A DNA stretch of 64,000 nucleotides from Variovorax sp. N23 (GCF_025486315.1 NZ_JAOOPY010000019.1:31021-95020), one strand, 5' to 3'. Counted from the stretch's first letter, positions 1 through 9,097 are shown. Program-made: numbers and translations. The notes: generated by a model not told the origin, from the sequence alone.

Positions 1-2
1 TC

Positions 3-719
<717 letters not shown>

Positions 720-812
720 AATCTGCGCGCCGCCGCGCGAAACCGGGCGGCAACCGCGCCGCCGGAGCATCGGGTCTTCGCGGCCTCGGCCGTTCATCCC
801 CGGAGCAATCAC

Positions 813-1634
813 ATGAGCACCCTCACCACCCAAGACGGCACCCAGATCTACTACAAGGACTGGGGCAGCGGCCAACCCGTCGTCTTCTCGCATGGCTGGC
901 CGCTGTCGGCCGACGCCTGGGACGCGCAGATGGTCTTCCTGGCCGAGCGCGGCTTCCGCGTGATCGCCCACGACCGCCGCGGCCATGGCCGCTCCGGCCA
1001 GCCCTGGAACGGCAACGACATGGACACCTACGCCGATGACCTCGCCGCGCTGTTCGAGAAGCTCGACCTGCGCAACGCCGTGATGGTCGGCCATTCGACC
1101 GGTGGTGGCGAAGTGGCGCGCTACATCGGCCGCCACGGCACGCAGCGCGTGGCCAAGGCCGTGCTGCTGAGCGCCGTGCCGCCGCAGATGCTCAAGACCG
1201 CGAGCAACCCGGGCGGCCTGCCGATGGAGGTGTTCGACGGCATCCGTGCCGGCGTCGCCGCCGATCGCTCGCAGTTCTTCCAGGACCTCACCACGCCCTT
1301 CTACGGCGCCAACCGCGAGGGCTCCAAGGTCACGCAGGGCATGCGCGATTCGTTCTGGCTGCAGGGCATGGCCGGTTCGCACAAGGGCTTGCTGGACTGC
1401 ATCAAGCAGTTCTCCGAAACCGACTTCACCGCCGACCTCAAGAAGATCGACGTGCCCACGCTGGTGGTGCACGGCGACGCCGACCAGATCGTGCCGATCG
1501 GCGCGTCCGGCCTGCTGTCGGCCAAGCTGGTGAAGGGCGCGACGCTGAAGGTCTACGCCGGCGCGCCGCACGGCATCGCGACCACCCATGCGGACAAGTT
1601 CAACGCGGACCTGCTGGCTTTCATCCAGGGCTGA
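813..1634 (+). CDS. alpha/beta hydrolase (chloroperoxidase/arylesterase-like)
   Basis: This 273-residue protein has the alpha/beta-hydrolase fold typical of cofactor-free haloperoxidases and esterases. The nucleophile elbow is GHSTGG (Ser95), the acid is Asp224 in HGDADQIVP, and the catalytic base is His253 in GAPHGI. The oxyanion segment HGWP follows the second strand. There is no signal peptide, so it is probably cytoplasmic. The ATG at 813 has a GGAG Shine-Dalgarno sequence 7 nt upstream. The family hydrolyses small esters and can form peracids; the natural substrate cannot be read from sequence. It stands alone between a kinase and an unknown gene. Confidence 0.9.
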   Translation: MSTLTTQDGTQIYYKDWGSGQPVVFSHGWPLSADAWDAQMVFLAERGFRVIAHDRRGHGRSGQPWNGNDMDTYADDLAALFEKLDLRNAVMVGHSTGGGEVARYIGRHGTQRVAKAVLLSAVPPQMLKTASNPGGLPMEVFDGIRAGVAADRSQFFQDLTTPFYGANREGSKVTQGMRDSFWLQGMAGSHKGLLDCIKQFSETDFTADLKKIDVPTLVVHGDADQIVPIGASGLLSAKLVKGATLKVYAGAPHGIATTHADKFNADLLAFIQG

Positions 1635-1727
1635 TGAGGAACGGGGCGGGCGGATCGAGCGGACAATCGCAGGCTTGTTTCTAAGCACACCGATGACCTT
1701 GGACGCCCCCTTCTTTCTCGCCCCGGC

Positions 1728-2069
1728 ATGCCTTTGCCGGGCGATGCACCCATGAGCGCCGGACGCGACCGCCGGCTGCGTGTAGAGGCCGACAAGCTCG
1801 AGGCCTTCTGCCTGCTGGTTCGCGCGGCCTCCGAGGCACCGGACCAGGCGGCCTTTGCCGAGGTGAGCCGTGCCGCCGCGTCCGCGCTGCGCGCCAGGTT
1901 CGGCGGCGGCACCATCACGTCGGCCTTCGCATGGCTGAGCGGCCCCGCTGCGCAGGCCGCCCTGGCGAGCGTGCGCGTCGGCGAAGTCGATCTGCAGGGC
2001 ACCTTGTCGCTGGTCGAGCTGGAGCGGGCCGTCGCGCTCGCCAAAGAGGCGCAGACGCTCCAGCGCTGA
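1728..2069 (+). CDS. small protein of unknown function
   Basis: I do not recognise this 113-residue ORF. It is Ala-rich, has no membrane segment and looks mostly helical. Residues 20-60 are a likely helix pair (DKLEAFCLLVRAASEAPDQ), and the last 40 residues look helical too. Neither candidate start (ATG 1728 or ATG 1752) has a convincing Shine-Dalgarno sequence. The 1752 ATG overlaps the TGA of a 20-codon ORF at 1693-1755, so translational coupling is possible. High GC makes chance ORFs common, hence only moderate confidence that it is a gene. Confidence 0.5.
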   Translation: MPLPGDAPMSAGRDRRLRVEADKLEAFCLLVRAASEAPDQAAFAEVSRAAASALRARFGGGTITSAFAWLSGPAAQAALASVRVGEVDLQGTLSLVELERAVALAKEAQTLQR

Positions 2070-2186
2070 GCGGTGTCGCAGCGCCGGGTGCACGCGAGGG
2101 GCCGCCTCGACGTGCGGCCCACCCGCCATGTGGCGGTTGCGCGATGAATCCTTCGCGGGCAGGATGGTGTTGCACTGCGAGAAAGT

Positions 2187-2209
2187 CTGGCGCCGGTCGT
2201 CGGCGCCAG
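2187..2209. other. perfect 9-bp inverted repeat upstream of the VWA gene
   Basis: CTGGCGCCG and CGGCGCCAG flank a 5-nt loop. There is no T-run on either side, so it is not a typical intrinsic terminator. It lies 37 bp before the start of the VWA gene and could be a transcript hairpin or a protein-binding dyad. Confidence 0.45.
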
Positions 2210-2246
2210 GTCGCGGTTGCCGACGAGTTCACCGCCAAGCGTCGCC

Positions 2247-3290
2247 ATGTTCTTCCTCTGGCCTGGGTATCTCTGGTTCTTGCTGCTGCTGGCGCTGATG
2301 CCGGCTGCCTACCTGTGGCTGCTGCGCCGGCGGAACAAGGCCGCCTTGCGCTACAGCAGCCTGGGCGTGGTGCAGGCGGCGGTGGCCGGGCGCCAATGGC
2401 GGCGGCACCTGCCACCCGCGTTGCTGCTGCTGGCTTTCGCGGGCCTGCTGCTGGCAGCGGCGCGGCCGGTGGCGCGTGTCCCGCTGCCCTGGGCGCGCAC
2501 CACGGTCATGCTGGCCATCGACGTGTCGCTCAGCATGCGCGTGAGCGACGTCAAGCCGACCCGCCTGGTGGCCGCGCAGGACGCGGCCAAGCGCTTCCTG
2601 CAGGAGGTCCCCAAGACCATCGAGGTCGGGCTCGTCACCTTCGCCGGCAGCAGCCAGGTCGCGCAGCGCGCGACGCTCGACCGCGACGCGCTGGTGACGG
2701 CGATCGACGGCTTCCAGATGCAGATGGGCACGGCCGTGGGCAACGCCATCGTGCTGTGTCTGGCGGAGTTGTTTCCCGACCAGGGCATCGAGCTTGCCGA
2801 CATGAACGCCGGCAGCAACGGCAACCCGCGGGCGCGCAGCCTGGACGACAAGGCCAGGCCGCCGCGCCCGCCGTTCACGCCGGTGGCGCCGGGCTCGTAC
2901 AACTCGGCGGCGATCATCCTCTTGAGCGACGGCCGCCGCACCACCGGCGTCGACACGCTGGCCGCCGCGAAGATGGCCGCCGACCGCGGCGTGCGGGTGC
3001 ATGTGGTGGGGCTGGGCACGGTCGAGGGCGATGTGTCCGCGCCCGACGGCATGGCGATCTACATGAAGCTCGACGAGCCCACGCTGCGAGAGGTCGCGCG
3101 GATGACCGGCGGCGACTACCACCACGCCGGCACCGCCGAGGCGCTGCGCAGCGTCTACGAGAACCTGGGCTCGCGCGTGCAGGTGCTCACGCGCGAGACC
3201 GAGATCAGCGCGGTGTTCGCGTTGGCCTCGGCCCTGCTGGCGATGGCGGCCGCCGCGCTGTCGATGCTCTGGTTCGGCCGCATCGCCTGA
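2247..3290 (+). CDS. VWA-domain membrane protein (BatA-like)
   Basis: Two hydrophobic segments near the N-terminus and one at the C-terminus bracket a von Willebrand factor A domain. The metal-binding MIDAS motif is DVSLS (Asp92), with the later Thr (MGTAVG) and Asp (LLSDGRR) also present. This layout matches BatA-type proteins, which normally sit beside a MoxR AAA ATPase and BatB/BatC. None of those partners is in the window. The ATG at 2247 places the first membrane helix (MFFLWPGYLWFLLLL) at the N-terminus; the longer reading from 2217 adds ten residues without support. Function is probably protein-protein interaction at the membrane. Confidence 0.8.
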   Translation: MFFLWPGYLWFLLLLALMPAAYLWLLRRRNKAALRYSSLGVVQAAVAGRQWRRHLPPALLLLAFAGLLLAAARPVARVPLPWARTTVMLAIDVSLSMRVSDVKPTRLVAAQDAAKRFLQEVPKTIEVGLVTFAGSSQVAQRATLDRDALVTAIDGFQMQMGTAVGNAIVLCLAELFPDQGIELADMNAGSNGNPRARSLDDKARPPRPPFTPVAPGSYNSAAIILLSDGRRTTGVDTLAAAKMAADRGVRVHVVGLGTVEGDVSAPDGMAIYMKLDEPTLREVARMTGGDYHHAGTAEALRSVYENLGSRVQVLTRETEISAVFALASALLAMAAAALSMLWFGRIA

Positions 3291-3300
3291 TTCAGAACGT

Positions 3301-3819
3301 TCAGCTCTGACGACCCGCCTCGAAAAGGAACCAGGTGCGGCGCTCGGCCTCGTCGATCCACACTTCCAGCAGGCTGGCGGTGGCCACGTCGCCGTAGCGG
3401 TCGCACAGGGCGTGCGTCTCGCGCATGAAGGCGGCGACGCGCTGGTTGTCCTGGCTCAGCTCGGCCAGCATGTCGGCCGGCGTCACGAAGTCGGCGTCGT
3501 TGTCGCTCAGGCGCTGCAGGCGCACGGCGTGGCCGCTGGAACGCAGCGTGGTGCCGCCGAGTTTGCGCACACGCTCGGCGATCGGGTCGACGGTCGCGAA
3601 GATCTGGTCCGACTGCTCGTCGAGCAGCAGGTGGTAGTCCCGGAACGACGGGCCCGACATGTGCCAGTGGAAGTTCTTGGTCTTGAAGTACAGCGCGAAG
3701 GTGTCGGCCAGCAGGGCGTTGAGTTCCGCGGAGATGTCGCGGGTGGCGTCCGCGCCCAGGGGCGTGGGCGTGGTCAGCGGTGCGAGGCGGTGCTTCTTGG
3801 CGGCGGCGAGATCGGTCAT
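3301..3819 (-). CDS. dps: Dps family DNA-binding/ferritin-like protein
   Basis: The product is 172 residues, close to the usual Dps length. Ferroxidase residues fall at the E. coli positions: His51 (HWHMSG), His63 and Asp67 (DYHLLLDE), Asp78 and Glu82 (VDPIAE). Dps forms 12-subunit shells that oxidise Fe(II) with peroxide and protect DNA in stationary phase or oxidative stress. The N-terminal tail carries several Lys/Arg and could contact DNA. The chosen ATG has AGGAG 7 nt upstream; a longer frame to 3939 has no such signal. It converges with the VWA gene, and the two stop codons are about 10 bp apart. Confidence 0.93.
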   Translation of the reverse strand: MTDLAAAKKHRLAPLTTPTPLGADATRDISAELNALLADTFALYFKTKNFHWHMSGPSFRDYHLLLDEQSDQIFATVDPIAERVRKLGGTTLRSSGHAVRLQRLSDNDADFVTPADMLAELSQDNQRVAAFMRETHALCDRYGDVATASLLEVWIDEAERRTWFLFEAGRQS

Positions 3820-4020
3820 GGAGACTCCTGGGGTTGAAGGCGGCGTGTTGGCGTCGGGGACCGCATCGGTGCAGAAGTGCGCCGGTGCAGAGCCTCTACT
3901 GTCGCCAGCCGCTGTTGCAGGGGCATTGCGCGCGCGCAAGCCCGTGCTTCAACTGAAACATGCCGACGACCAACGGACACGGGCGTGCCGTGGCCTTGCG
4001 CCGTCGGCATCGCCGCCCAC

Positions 4021-4833
4021 TCAGTCCCAGGCTGGCGCCAGGCCTTCTGGACTGGTGAGGCGCTCGTTGCGGTCGAGCGCGGCGATCTGTGCCATGTCGG
4101 CCTCGCCGAGCTTCAACTGCTGTGCCAGCAGGTTGCTCGCCAGGTTCTCGCGCTTCGTCGACGACGGGATCACGGCATAGCCCAGCCGCATCGCCCAGGC
4201 CAGCACCACCTGGGCTGGCGTCGCTGTGTGCTTCTTCGCGATGGCTTCGATCACCGGGTCCTTCAGTGCCTTGCCGTAGGCCAGCGTCATGTAGGAGGTG
4301 ATGTGGATGCCCTGGCTCTTCGCGAAGTCGGCCACCTTGCGGTTCTGCAGGAAGGGCGACAGCTCGATCTGGTTCGTCGCGATGTTCTCCGCGCCGACCG
4401 CGGCGATGGCTTCCTTCATCAGCGCGATGGTGAAATTGGAGATGCCGATGCGCGTCGTCAGGCCCTGTGCCTTGGCGTCCATCAGCGCGCCCATGAACTC
4501 GGCGACGGGCACTTCGTTTTTCGGCGAGGGCCAGTGGATCAGCGTCAGGTCGACGTGGGTTGTGCGCAGCTTCTGCAGGCTTTCCTTCAGGCTCGGCACC
4601 AGCTTGTCCTTCGCGTAGTTCGCAGTCCAGATCTTGGTGGTGATGAAGATGTCGTCGCGCGGCACGCCGCTCTCGGCGATCGCCTGGCCGACCTCGGCTT
4701 CGTTGCCGTAGATCTGCGCCGTGTCGACCAGGCGGTAGCCGAGTTCGAGGCCGGTCTTGACCGAGTCGATGACGACCTGGTCTTTCAGGCGGAAGGTGCC
4801 GAGGCCGAAGGCGGGGATGGTGTTGGTGTTCAT
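4021..4833 (-). CDS. dkgB: aldo/keto reductase, 2,5-diketo-D-gluconate reductase B type
   Basis: This 270-residue single-domain AKR has the catalytic tetrad Asp37, Tyr42 (TAQIYGN), Lys67 (TTKIW) and His100 (LIHWPSP), and the NADPH-binding IPSSTKRENL segment. From memory of the E. coli protein, long blocks such as ENIATNQIELSPFLQNRKV and HITSYMTLAYGKALKD are nearly identical, so the DkgB assignment is strong. DkgB reduces methylglyoxal and related aldehydes and can reduce 2,5-diketogluconate. It lies 25 bp downstream of an MFS exporter on the same strand, with an AAGGA ribosome site. A YafC-like LysR regulator is divergent to the pair. Confidence 0.9.
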   Translation of the reverse strand: MNTNTIPAFGLGTFRLKDQVVIDSVKTGLELGYRLVDTAQIYGNEAEVGQAIAESGVPRDDIFITTKIWTANYAKDKLVPSLKESLQKLRTTHVDLTLIHWPSPKNEVPVAEFMGALMDAKAQGLTTRIGISNFTIALMKEAIAAVGAENIATNQIELSPFLQNRKVADFAKSQGIHITSYMTLAYGKALKDPVIEAIAKKHTATPAQVVLAWAMRLGYAVIPSSTKRENLASNLLAQQLKLGEADMAQIAALDRNERLTSPEGLAPAWD

Positions 4834-4858
4834 GGTGTCGTTGTCCTTTGAAAAGTGA

Positions 4859-6061
4859 TCAGTGGCCGACCGGCATCGGGCCGTCGGTGCGTAAGGGGAT
4901 GCCGCTGCGTTGGTCGAGCTTTCCGCTCCATTGGGTCAGCGCCAGCGAAACCAGCACCACCAGGGCGCCAATCCACGGCGTGTGCATCAGCCCCAGGTGC
5001 GTGACGATCAGGCCGCCGGCCCAGGCCGCGCCGGCGATGCCGAGGTTGAAGGCCGCGATGTTCAGGCCCGAGGCCACATCGACCGCCTGCGGCGTGAAGC
5101 GTTCTGCCTGCTTCACCACGTAGACCTGCAGGCCCGGCACGTTGCCGAAGGCGACCGCGCCCCAGGCCAGCACGGTGGCCAGCGCCAGCCACTTGTGCGG
5201 CGCGGTGAACTGGAAGACGAGCAGCACGGCGGCCAGCAGCGCGAAGATGATCTTCAGCGCCGGGATCGGCCCCATCCTGTCCGCCAGCTTGCCGCCCCCG
5301 ATGTTGCCCGCCGCGACCGACACACCGTACACCAGCATCACCCAGCCGACCGCGCCGGCGCTGAAGCCCGACACGTCGGTGAGGATAGGCGCGAGAAAGG
5401 TGAAGGGAATGAAGGAGCCGCCGTAGCCGATGGCCGTCTTGGCGTACACCAGCAGCAGCCGCGGTTCGGCCAGCACCCTGGCCTGCTGCACCAGCGAGGC
5501 CGGCGCGCTGTGGCGGATGTTGTTGGGCACGAAGAGCCAACTGCCGATGAAGGCGATCACCCCCAGCGCCGAGACGGCCAGGAAGGTCTCGCGCCAGCCG
5601 AAATGCTGGCCGATGAAGGTGCCCAGCGGCACGCCGGTGACCAGCGCGACGGTGAGCCCGGTGAACATGATCGCGATGGCGCTCGCGGCCTTCTCCTTGG
5701 GCACCAGGCCGGTGGCGATGGTCGAGCCGATCGAGAAGAACACGCCGTGCGCCAGGCCGGTGAGGATGCGCGCCGCCACCAGCGTCTCGTAGCTGGGCGC
5801 CTGCCAGGCCAGCAGGTTGCCGGCGGTGAAGAGCGCCATCAGGCCGAGCAGCAGTGCCTTGCGCGGCACCTTGCCGGTCAGGGCGGTGAGCACCGGCGCG
5901 CCGACCGCCACGCCGAGTGCGTACAGGCTGACCAGCAGGCCGGCCGAGGGCAGGCCGATGCCGAGGTCGGCCGCCACGGTGGGCAGCAGGCCGACGATCA
6001 CGAACTCGGTCGTGCCGATGGCGAATGCGCTGAGGGTCAGCGCGAGCAATGCAATGGGCAT
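4859..6061 (-). CDS. MFS transporter (YdhP/AraJ-like drug:H+ antiporter family)
   Basis: About 400 residues form 12 hydrophobic segments with the DHA1-type opening (AFAIGTTEFVIVGLLPTVA), the motif A-like loop after TM2 (TGKVPRKALL) and a second copy in the middle (GGKLADRMGP). The family exports small molecules by proton antiport. The start was set by AAGGAG 8 nt upstream of the ATG at 6061; the frame is open much further upstream, but that part is antisense to the LysR gene. It is first in a two-gene unit with dkgB, so export and reduction of the same or related compound is plausible. The substrate is unknown. Confidence 0.88.
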   Translation of the reverse strand: MPIALLALTLSAFAIGTTEFVIVGLLPTVAADLGIGLPSAGLLVSLYALGVAVGAPVLTALTGKVPRKALLLGLMALFTAGNLLAWQAPSYETLVAARILTGLAHGVFFSIGSTIATGLVPKEKAASAIAIMFTGLTVALVTGVPLGTFIGQHFGWRETFLAVSALGVIAFIGSWLFVPNNIRHSAPASLVQQARVLAEPRLLLVYAKTAIGYGGSFIPFTFLAPILTDVSGFSAGAVGWVMLVYGVSVAAGNIGGGKLADRMGPIPALKIIFALLAAVLLVFQFTAPHKWLALATVLAWGAVAFGNVPGLQVYVVKQAERFTPQAVDVASGLNIAAFNLGIAGAAWAGGLIVTHLGLMHTPWIGALVVLVSLALTQWSGKLDQRSGIPLRTDGPMPVGH

Positions 6062-6136
6062 GGGAAAACTCCTTGGAATGGCGGGAGTCTGAAGCCGACG
6101 CCTTTGCAGAAAAAGAGGGTGACTGGCCAAAGATAC

Positions 6137-6151
6137 TTGCCTGGAGATCAA
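6137..6151. promoter_or_regulatory. candidate LysR-type operator between MFS-dkgB and the regulator
   Basis: TTG-N9-CAA (TTGCCTGGAGATCAA) is an interrupted dyad in the 121-bp divergent intergenic region, about 30 bp before the LysR start and 75 bp before the MFS start. LysR proteins commonly bind T-N11-A-like dyads in such regions. The match is loose and rests on position. Confidence 0.3.
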
Positions 6152-6182
6152 TAATCGGCCGCATCGGACCGCGGAGTACCCC

Positions 6183-7070
6183 ATGAAAACCACCCTCGAC
6201 GAACTGCAGGCCTTCGTGGCCGTGGTCGACACCGGCTCGATCACGGCCGCCGCCGACCGGCTGGGCCAGACGGTGTCGGGCATGAGCCGTGCGCTCGGCC
6301 GGCTCGAGAAGAAGCTCGACACCACGCTGCTGCGCCGCACGACGCGCCGCATCGCGCTCACGGAAGAGGGCGCCGCCTTCCTGGCGCACTGCCGCGCGAT
6401 CCTGGGCGCGATCGACGAGGCCGAGGAGCAGATGGCTGCGCGCCGGCAGAAGCCCGCCGGCCGGCTGCGGGTGAATGCGGCGACGCCCTTCATGCTGCAT
6501 GCCGTCGTGCCGCTGGTGCCGGACTTCCGCCGGGCCTACCCGCAGATCACGCTGGAACTCGATACCGACGAGCTCAACATCGACCTGCTGGAGCGGCGCA
6601 CCGACATCGCGATCCGCATCGGCGCGCTGCGCGACTCCACGCTGCACGCGCGCTCGCTGGGCACCAGCCGCATCCGCGTGCTGGCGAGCCCGGCCTATCT
6701 GGCGGAATACGGTCGGCCCAAAAGCGTGGCGTCGCTCGGCCAGCACACGTTGCTCGGTTTCACGCAGCCGGAGTCGCTCAACCGCTGGCCGCTGCGCGGC
6801 GCGCACGGCGACGAATGGCCGATCGCCCCGGACATCACGGCGTCCAGCGGCGAGACGTTGCGTCAGCTGGCGCTGCAGGGCGCGGGCATCGTGTGCCTGT
6901 CGGACTTCATGACCGCGGGCGACCGCGCGCGCGGCGATCTGGTGCAGCTGCTGGCGAAGGACACGGTGGACGTGCGGCAGCCGCTCAACGCGGTGTATTA
7001 CCGCAACACGCAGCTGGCGTCGCGCATCGCGTGCTTCCTGGACTTCCTGGCCGCACGGCTCGGCCACTGA
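6183..7070 (+). CDS. LysR-family transcriptional regulator (YafC-like)
   Basis: The 295-residue protein has an N-terminal winged helix-turn-helix (residues 1-60, GSITAAADRLGQTVSGMSRALGRLE) and a type 2 periplasmic-binding-like effector domain (about 90-295). The GETLRQLALQGAGIVCLSDFM segment is typical of the YafC/DmlR branch. In E. coli yafC is a neighbour of dkgB, so the regulator and reductase pairing is conserved here. It is transcribed divergently from MFS-dkgB and probably controls that unit and itself. The inducer is not known. Its stop is 5 bp from the stop of the convergent small membrane-protein gene. Confidence 0.92.
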   Translation: MKTTLDELQAFVAVVDTGSITAAADRLGQTVSGMSRALGRLEKKLDTTLLRRTTRRIALTEEGAAFLAHCRAILGAIDEAEEQMAARRQKPAGRLRVNAATPFMLHAVVPLVPDFRRAYPQITLELDTDELNIDLLERRTDIAIRIGALRDSTLHARSLGTSRIRVLASPAYLAEYGRPKSVASLGQHTLLGFTQPESLNRWPLRGAHGDEWPIAPDITASSGETLRQLALQGAGIVCLSDFMTAGDRARGDLVQLLAKDTVDVRQPLNAVYYRNTQLASRIACFLDFLAARLGH

Positions 7071-7075
7071 CCGAG

Positions 7076-7393
7076 TCAGGCCTTGCGTGTCTTGTTGGGG
7101 CCGAGTTCGCCGCTCGCCGTCAGGCGTTCGGCGCGGTCCAGCGCGGCTTCGAGCACCGCGATGGTGTTGGGGCCGGCACGCAGCCGACGCGATTCATGGC
7201 GCATCAGCTCGGCGGTCTCTTCGCCCGCGAGTTGCTGCAGCTGCGCCATCAACTCGCGCCGACGCCGCACCAGCGTGACCACCGACGATTCGCGCGGCCG
7301 GCGCACGCGTACCACCCAGACGGCGACGGCCAGAACGCCGAGGGCCGCAGCCACCCAAGCCCAGGCCGGAAACCACGCGAACCAATCAGCCAA
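7076..7393 (-). CDS. small single-pass membrane protein of unknown function
   Basis: This 105-residue protein has one membrane helix (residues 4-29, Trp/Ala-rich) followed by a basic helical tail with a likely coiled coil (RRRRELMAQLQQLAGEE) and a second helix. It has no family I recognise. The start is TTG: no ATG or GTG is available nearby, and an AAGGAGG Shine-Dalgarno sequence lies 8 nt upstream, which makes the TTG convincing. It converges with the LysR gene. Confidence 0.7.
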   Translation of the reverse strand: MADWFAWFPAWAWVAAALGVLAVAVWVVRVRRPRESSVVTLVRRRRELMAQLQQLAGEETAELMRHESRRLRAGPNTIAVLEAALDRAERLTASGELGPNKTRKA

Positions 7394-7517
7394 ATCGTTG
7401 TCCTCCTTGCGCTCGGCGCCCAGGCGCCGGGCGTCGAGCCCAGTCTAGGGTCGGCGCCGCGCCCCCGCGAGTGGGTTTTCGAGAAGAAAGGGGATCGGTG
7501 TTGTCCGACGCGCGGCG

Positions 7518-7523
7518 GATAAT
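7518..7523 (+). promoter_or_regulatory. -10 element of dapF, 6 nt before the start codon
   Basis: GATAAT matches the sigma70 -10 at 5 of 6 bases and ends 6 nt before the dapF ATG, so transcription would begin at or next to the start codon. The element sits at the centre of a perfect dyad GGCGGAT-A-ATCCGCC (7514-7528). No clear -35 and no Shine-Dalgarno sequence is visible. Confidence 0.5.
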
Positions 7524-7529
7524 CCGCCG

Positions 7530-8405
7530 ATGCGAATCCGCTTTACCAAGATGCAGGGTGCCGGCAACGACTTCGTCGTGCTCGACGAGACCGGCGCGCC
7601 GCTCGGCCTGTCGGCCGCGCAGTACCAGTTCCTGGCCGACCGCCATTTCGGCGTCGGCGCCGACCAGATCCTCACGGTACGGCCCTCGCCAGCCGAGGGC
7701 ATCGACTTCCAGTATGTGATCCACAACGCCGACGGCGGGGAGGTGGAACAGTGCGGCAACGGCGCACGCTGCTTCCTTCGCTTCGTGCGCGAACACGGCC
7801 TGACGACCAAGGACGCGGTGCGTGTGCAGACGCTCTCGGGCGTGATCGAGCCGCGCATGGGCGACGACGGCCGCGTCACCGTCGACATGGGCCCGCCCGT
7901 CTTCGAGCCGGCACGCGTCCCCTTCGACGACGCCGGGATCGACCCGCAGCCCGATGGCGACTGGGAGACCTGGCACCTGACGCTCTCGACCCACGCCGAA
8001 GGCGCGATCGTGCCCTTCGCGATCCTGTCGATGGGCAATCCGCACGCCGTGCAGATCGTCGACGACATCGAGACCGCAGCGGTGGCCGAGCAGGGCCCGC
8101 TGATCGAACACCACCCGCGCTTTCCGCAGCGGGTCAACGCGGGCTTCCTGCAGATCGTCGACCGCACCCATGTGCGGCTGCGCGTGTACGAGCGCGGCGC
8201 CGGCGAGACGCTGGCCTGCGGCACCGGCGCCTGCGCGGCCGTGGTGGCGGGCATCCGCCTCGGGCGGCTCGACCACCGTGTCGACGTCGAGACGCGCGGC
8301 GGCATCCTCACCATCGAGTGGCACGGCGTGGGCCAGTCGGTGCGCATGACCGGCCCCGCCATCACCGTCTTCGAAGGCGAGATCGACGTCCCCGACGAAC
8401 TATGA
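7530..8405 (+). CDS. dapF: diaminopimelate epimerase
   Basis: DapF converts LL-diaminopimelate to the meso form used in lysine and peptidoglycan synthesis. The two catalytic cysteines are Cys75 (EQCGNGARC) and Cys230 (LACGTGAC), in the pseudo-symmetric two-domain fold. At 291 residues it is slightly longer than E. coli DapF. No Shine-Dalgarno sequence precedes the ATG; a -10-like element lies immediately upstream. It overlaps the DUF484 gene by 4 bases (ATGA), the first link of the dapF-DUF484-xerC series seen in many proteobacteria. Confidence 0.97.
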   Translation: MRIRFTKMQGAGNDFVVLDETGAPLGLSAAQYQFLADRHFGVGADQILTVRPSPAEGIDFQYVIHNADGGEVEQCGNGARCFLRFVREHGLTTKDAVRVQTLSGVIEPRMGDDGRVTVDMGPPVFEPARVPFDDAGIDPQPDGDWETWHLTLSTHAEGAIVPFAILSMGNPHAVQIVDDIETAAVAEQGPLIEHHPRFPQRVNAGFLQIVDRTHVRLRVYERGAGETLACGTGACAAVVAGIRLGRLDHRVDVETRGGILTIEWHGVGQSVRMTGPAITVFEGEIDVPDEL

Positions 8406-9097
8406 CCATGCCCCACAACAACAACGCCGCCATGAACCCGATCACCGAAGACGACATCGCCGACTACCTGGCGAACACGCCCGACTTCTTCGAGCGCCAT
8501 GCGCAGCTGCTGGCTCAGGTCCAGCTGACCAGCCCGCACGGCAACCGCGCGGTGAGCCTGCAGGAGCGCCAGGCCGAGATGCTGCGCGAGAAGATCAAGG
8601 CGCTGGAACACCGCGTGATGGACATGGTGCGCCATGGCACCGAGAACGTGGTCACGGCCGACCGGCTGCAGCGCTGGACGCGCGGCCTGCTCACCGCACG
8701 CGACCCGCGCGGCCTGCCGCTGCAGATGGCCAGCGAACTGCAGGCGCTCTTCATGGTGCCGCAGATCGCCATCAAGGTGTGGGACTGCGATGCGGCCTAC
8801 GGCAACGAGCCCTATGCCCAGTGGGTCAGCGACGACGTCAAGGCCTTCGCCACCTCGCTGACCGCGCCCTACTGCGGCCTGAACGCCGGGCTGGAGGCCA
8901 CGGCCTGGCTGGACGACGCACGCGCGGCGGTGTCGATCGCGCTGATCCCGCTGCGCGCCGAGCCCGAGGCGCCGGCCTTCGGCCTGCTGGTGCTGGCGTC
9001 GCCCGATGCGCAGCGCTTCAACCCGGACATGGGCACCGACTTTCTCGAGCGCATCGCCGAATTCGCGTCGGCCGCGCTGTCGCGCCTGCGGCCTTGA
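8402..9097 (+). CDS. DUF484 family protein (YigA-like)
   Basis: The 231-residue protein fits DUF484, a GAF-like family that sits between dapF and xerC in E. coli and many others. A helical N-terminus (ITEDDIADYLANTPDFFERH) and a coiled segment (QERQAEMLREKIKALEHRVMDM) lead to a GAF-like fold (about 80-225). Its biochemical role is unknown. The ATG overlaps the dapF stop as ATGA, so translation is probably coupled. Confidence 0.88.
   Translation: MTMPHNNNAAMNPITEDDIADYLANTPDFFERHAQLLAQVQLTSPHGNRAVSLQERQAEMLREKIKALEHRVMDMVRHGTENVVTADRLQRWTRGLLTARDPRGLPLQMASELQALFMVPQIAIKVWDCDAAYGNEPYAQWVSDDVKAFATSLTAPYCGLNAGLEATAWLDDARAAVSIALIPLRAEPEAPAFGLLVLASPDAQRFNPDMGTDFLERIAEFASAALSRLRP

Noticed and set aside
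2187..2209. Intrinsic terminator before the VWA gene
   Set aside because: The stem is perfect, but no T-run follows on either strand.
4830..7067. A 745-codon minus-strand frame over the MFS and LysR genes
   Set aside because: It has no domain, is out of frame with the MFS protein, and crosses the divergent promoter region.
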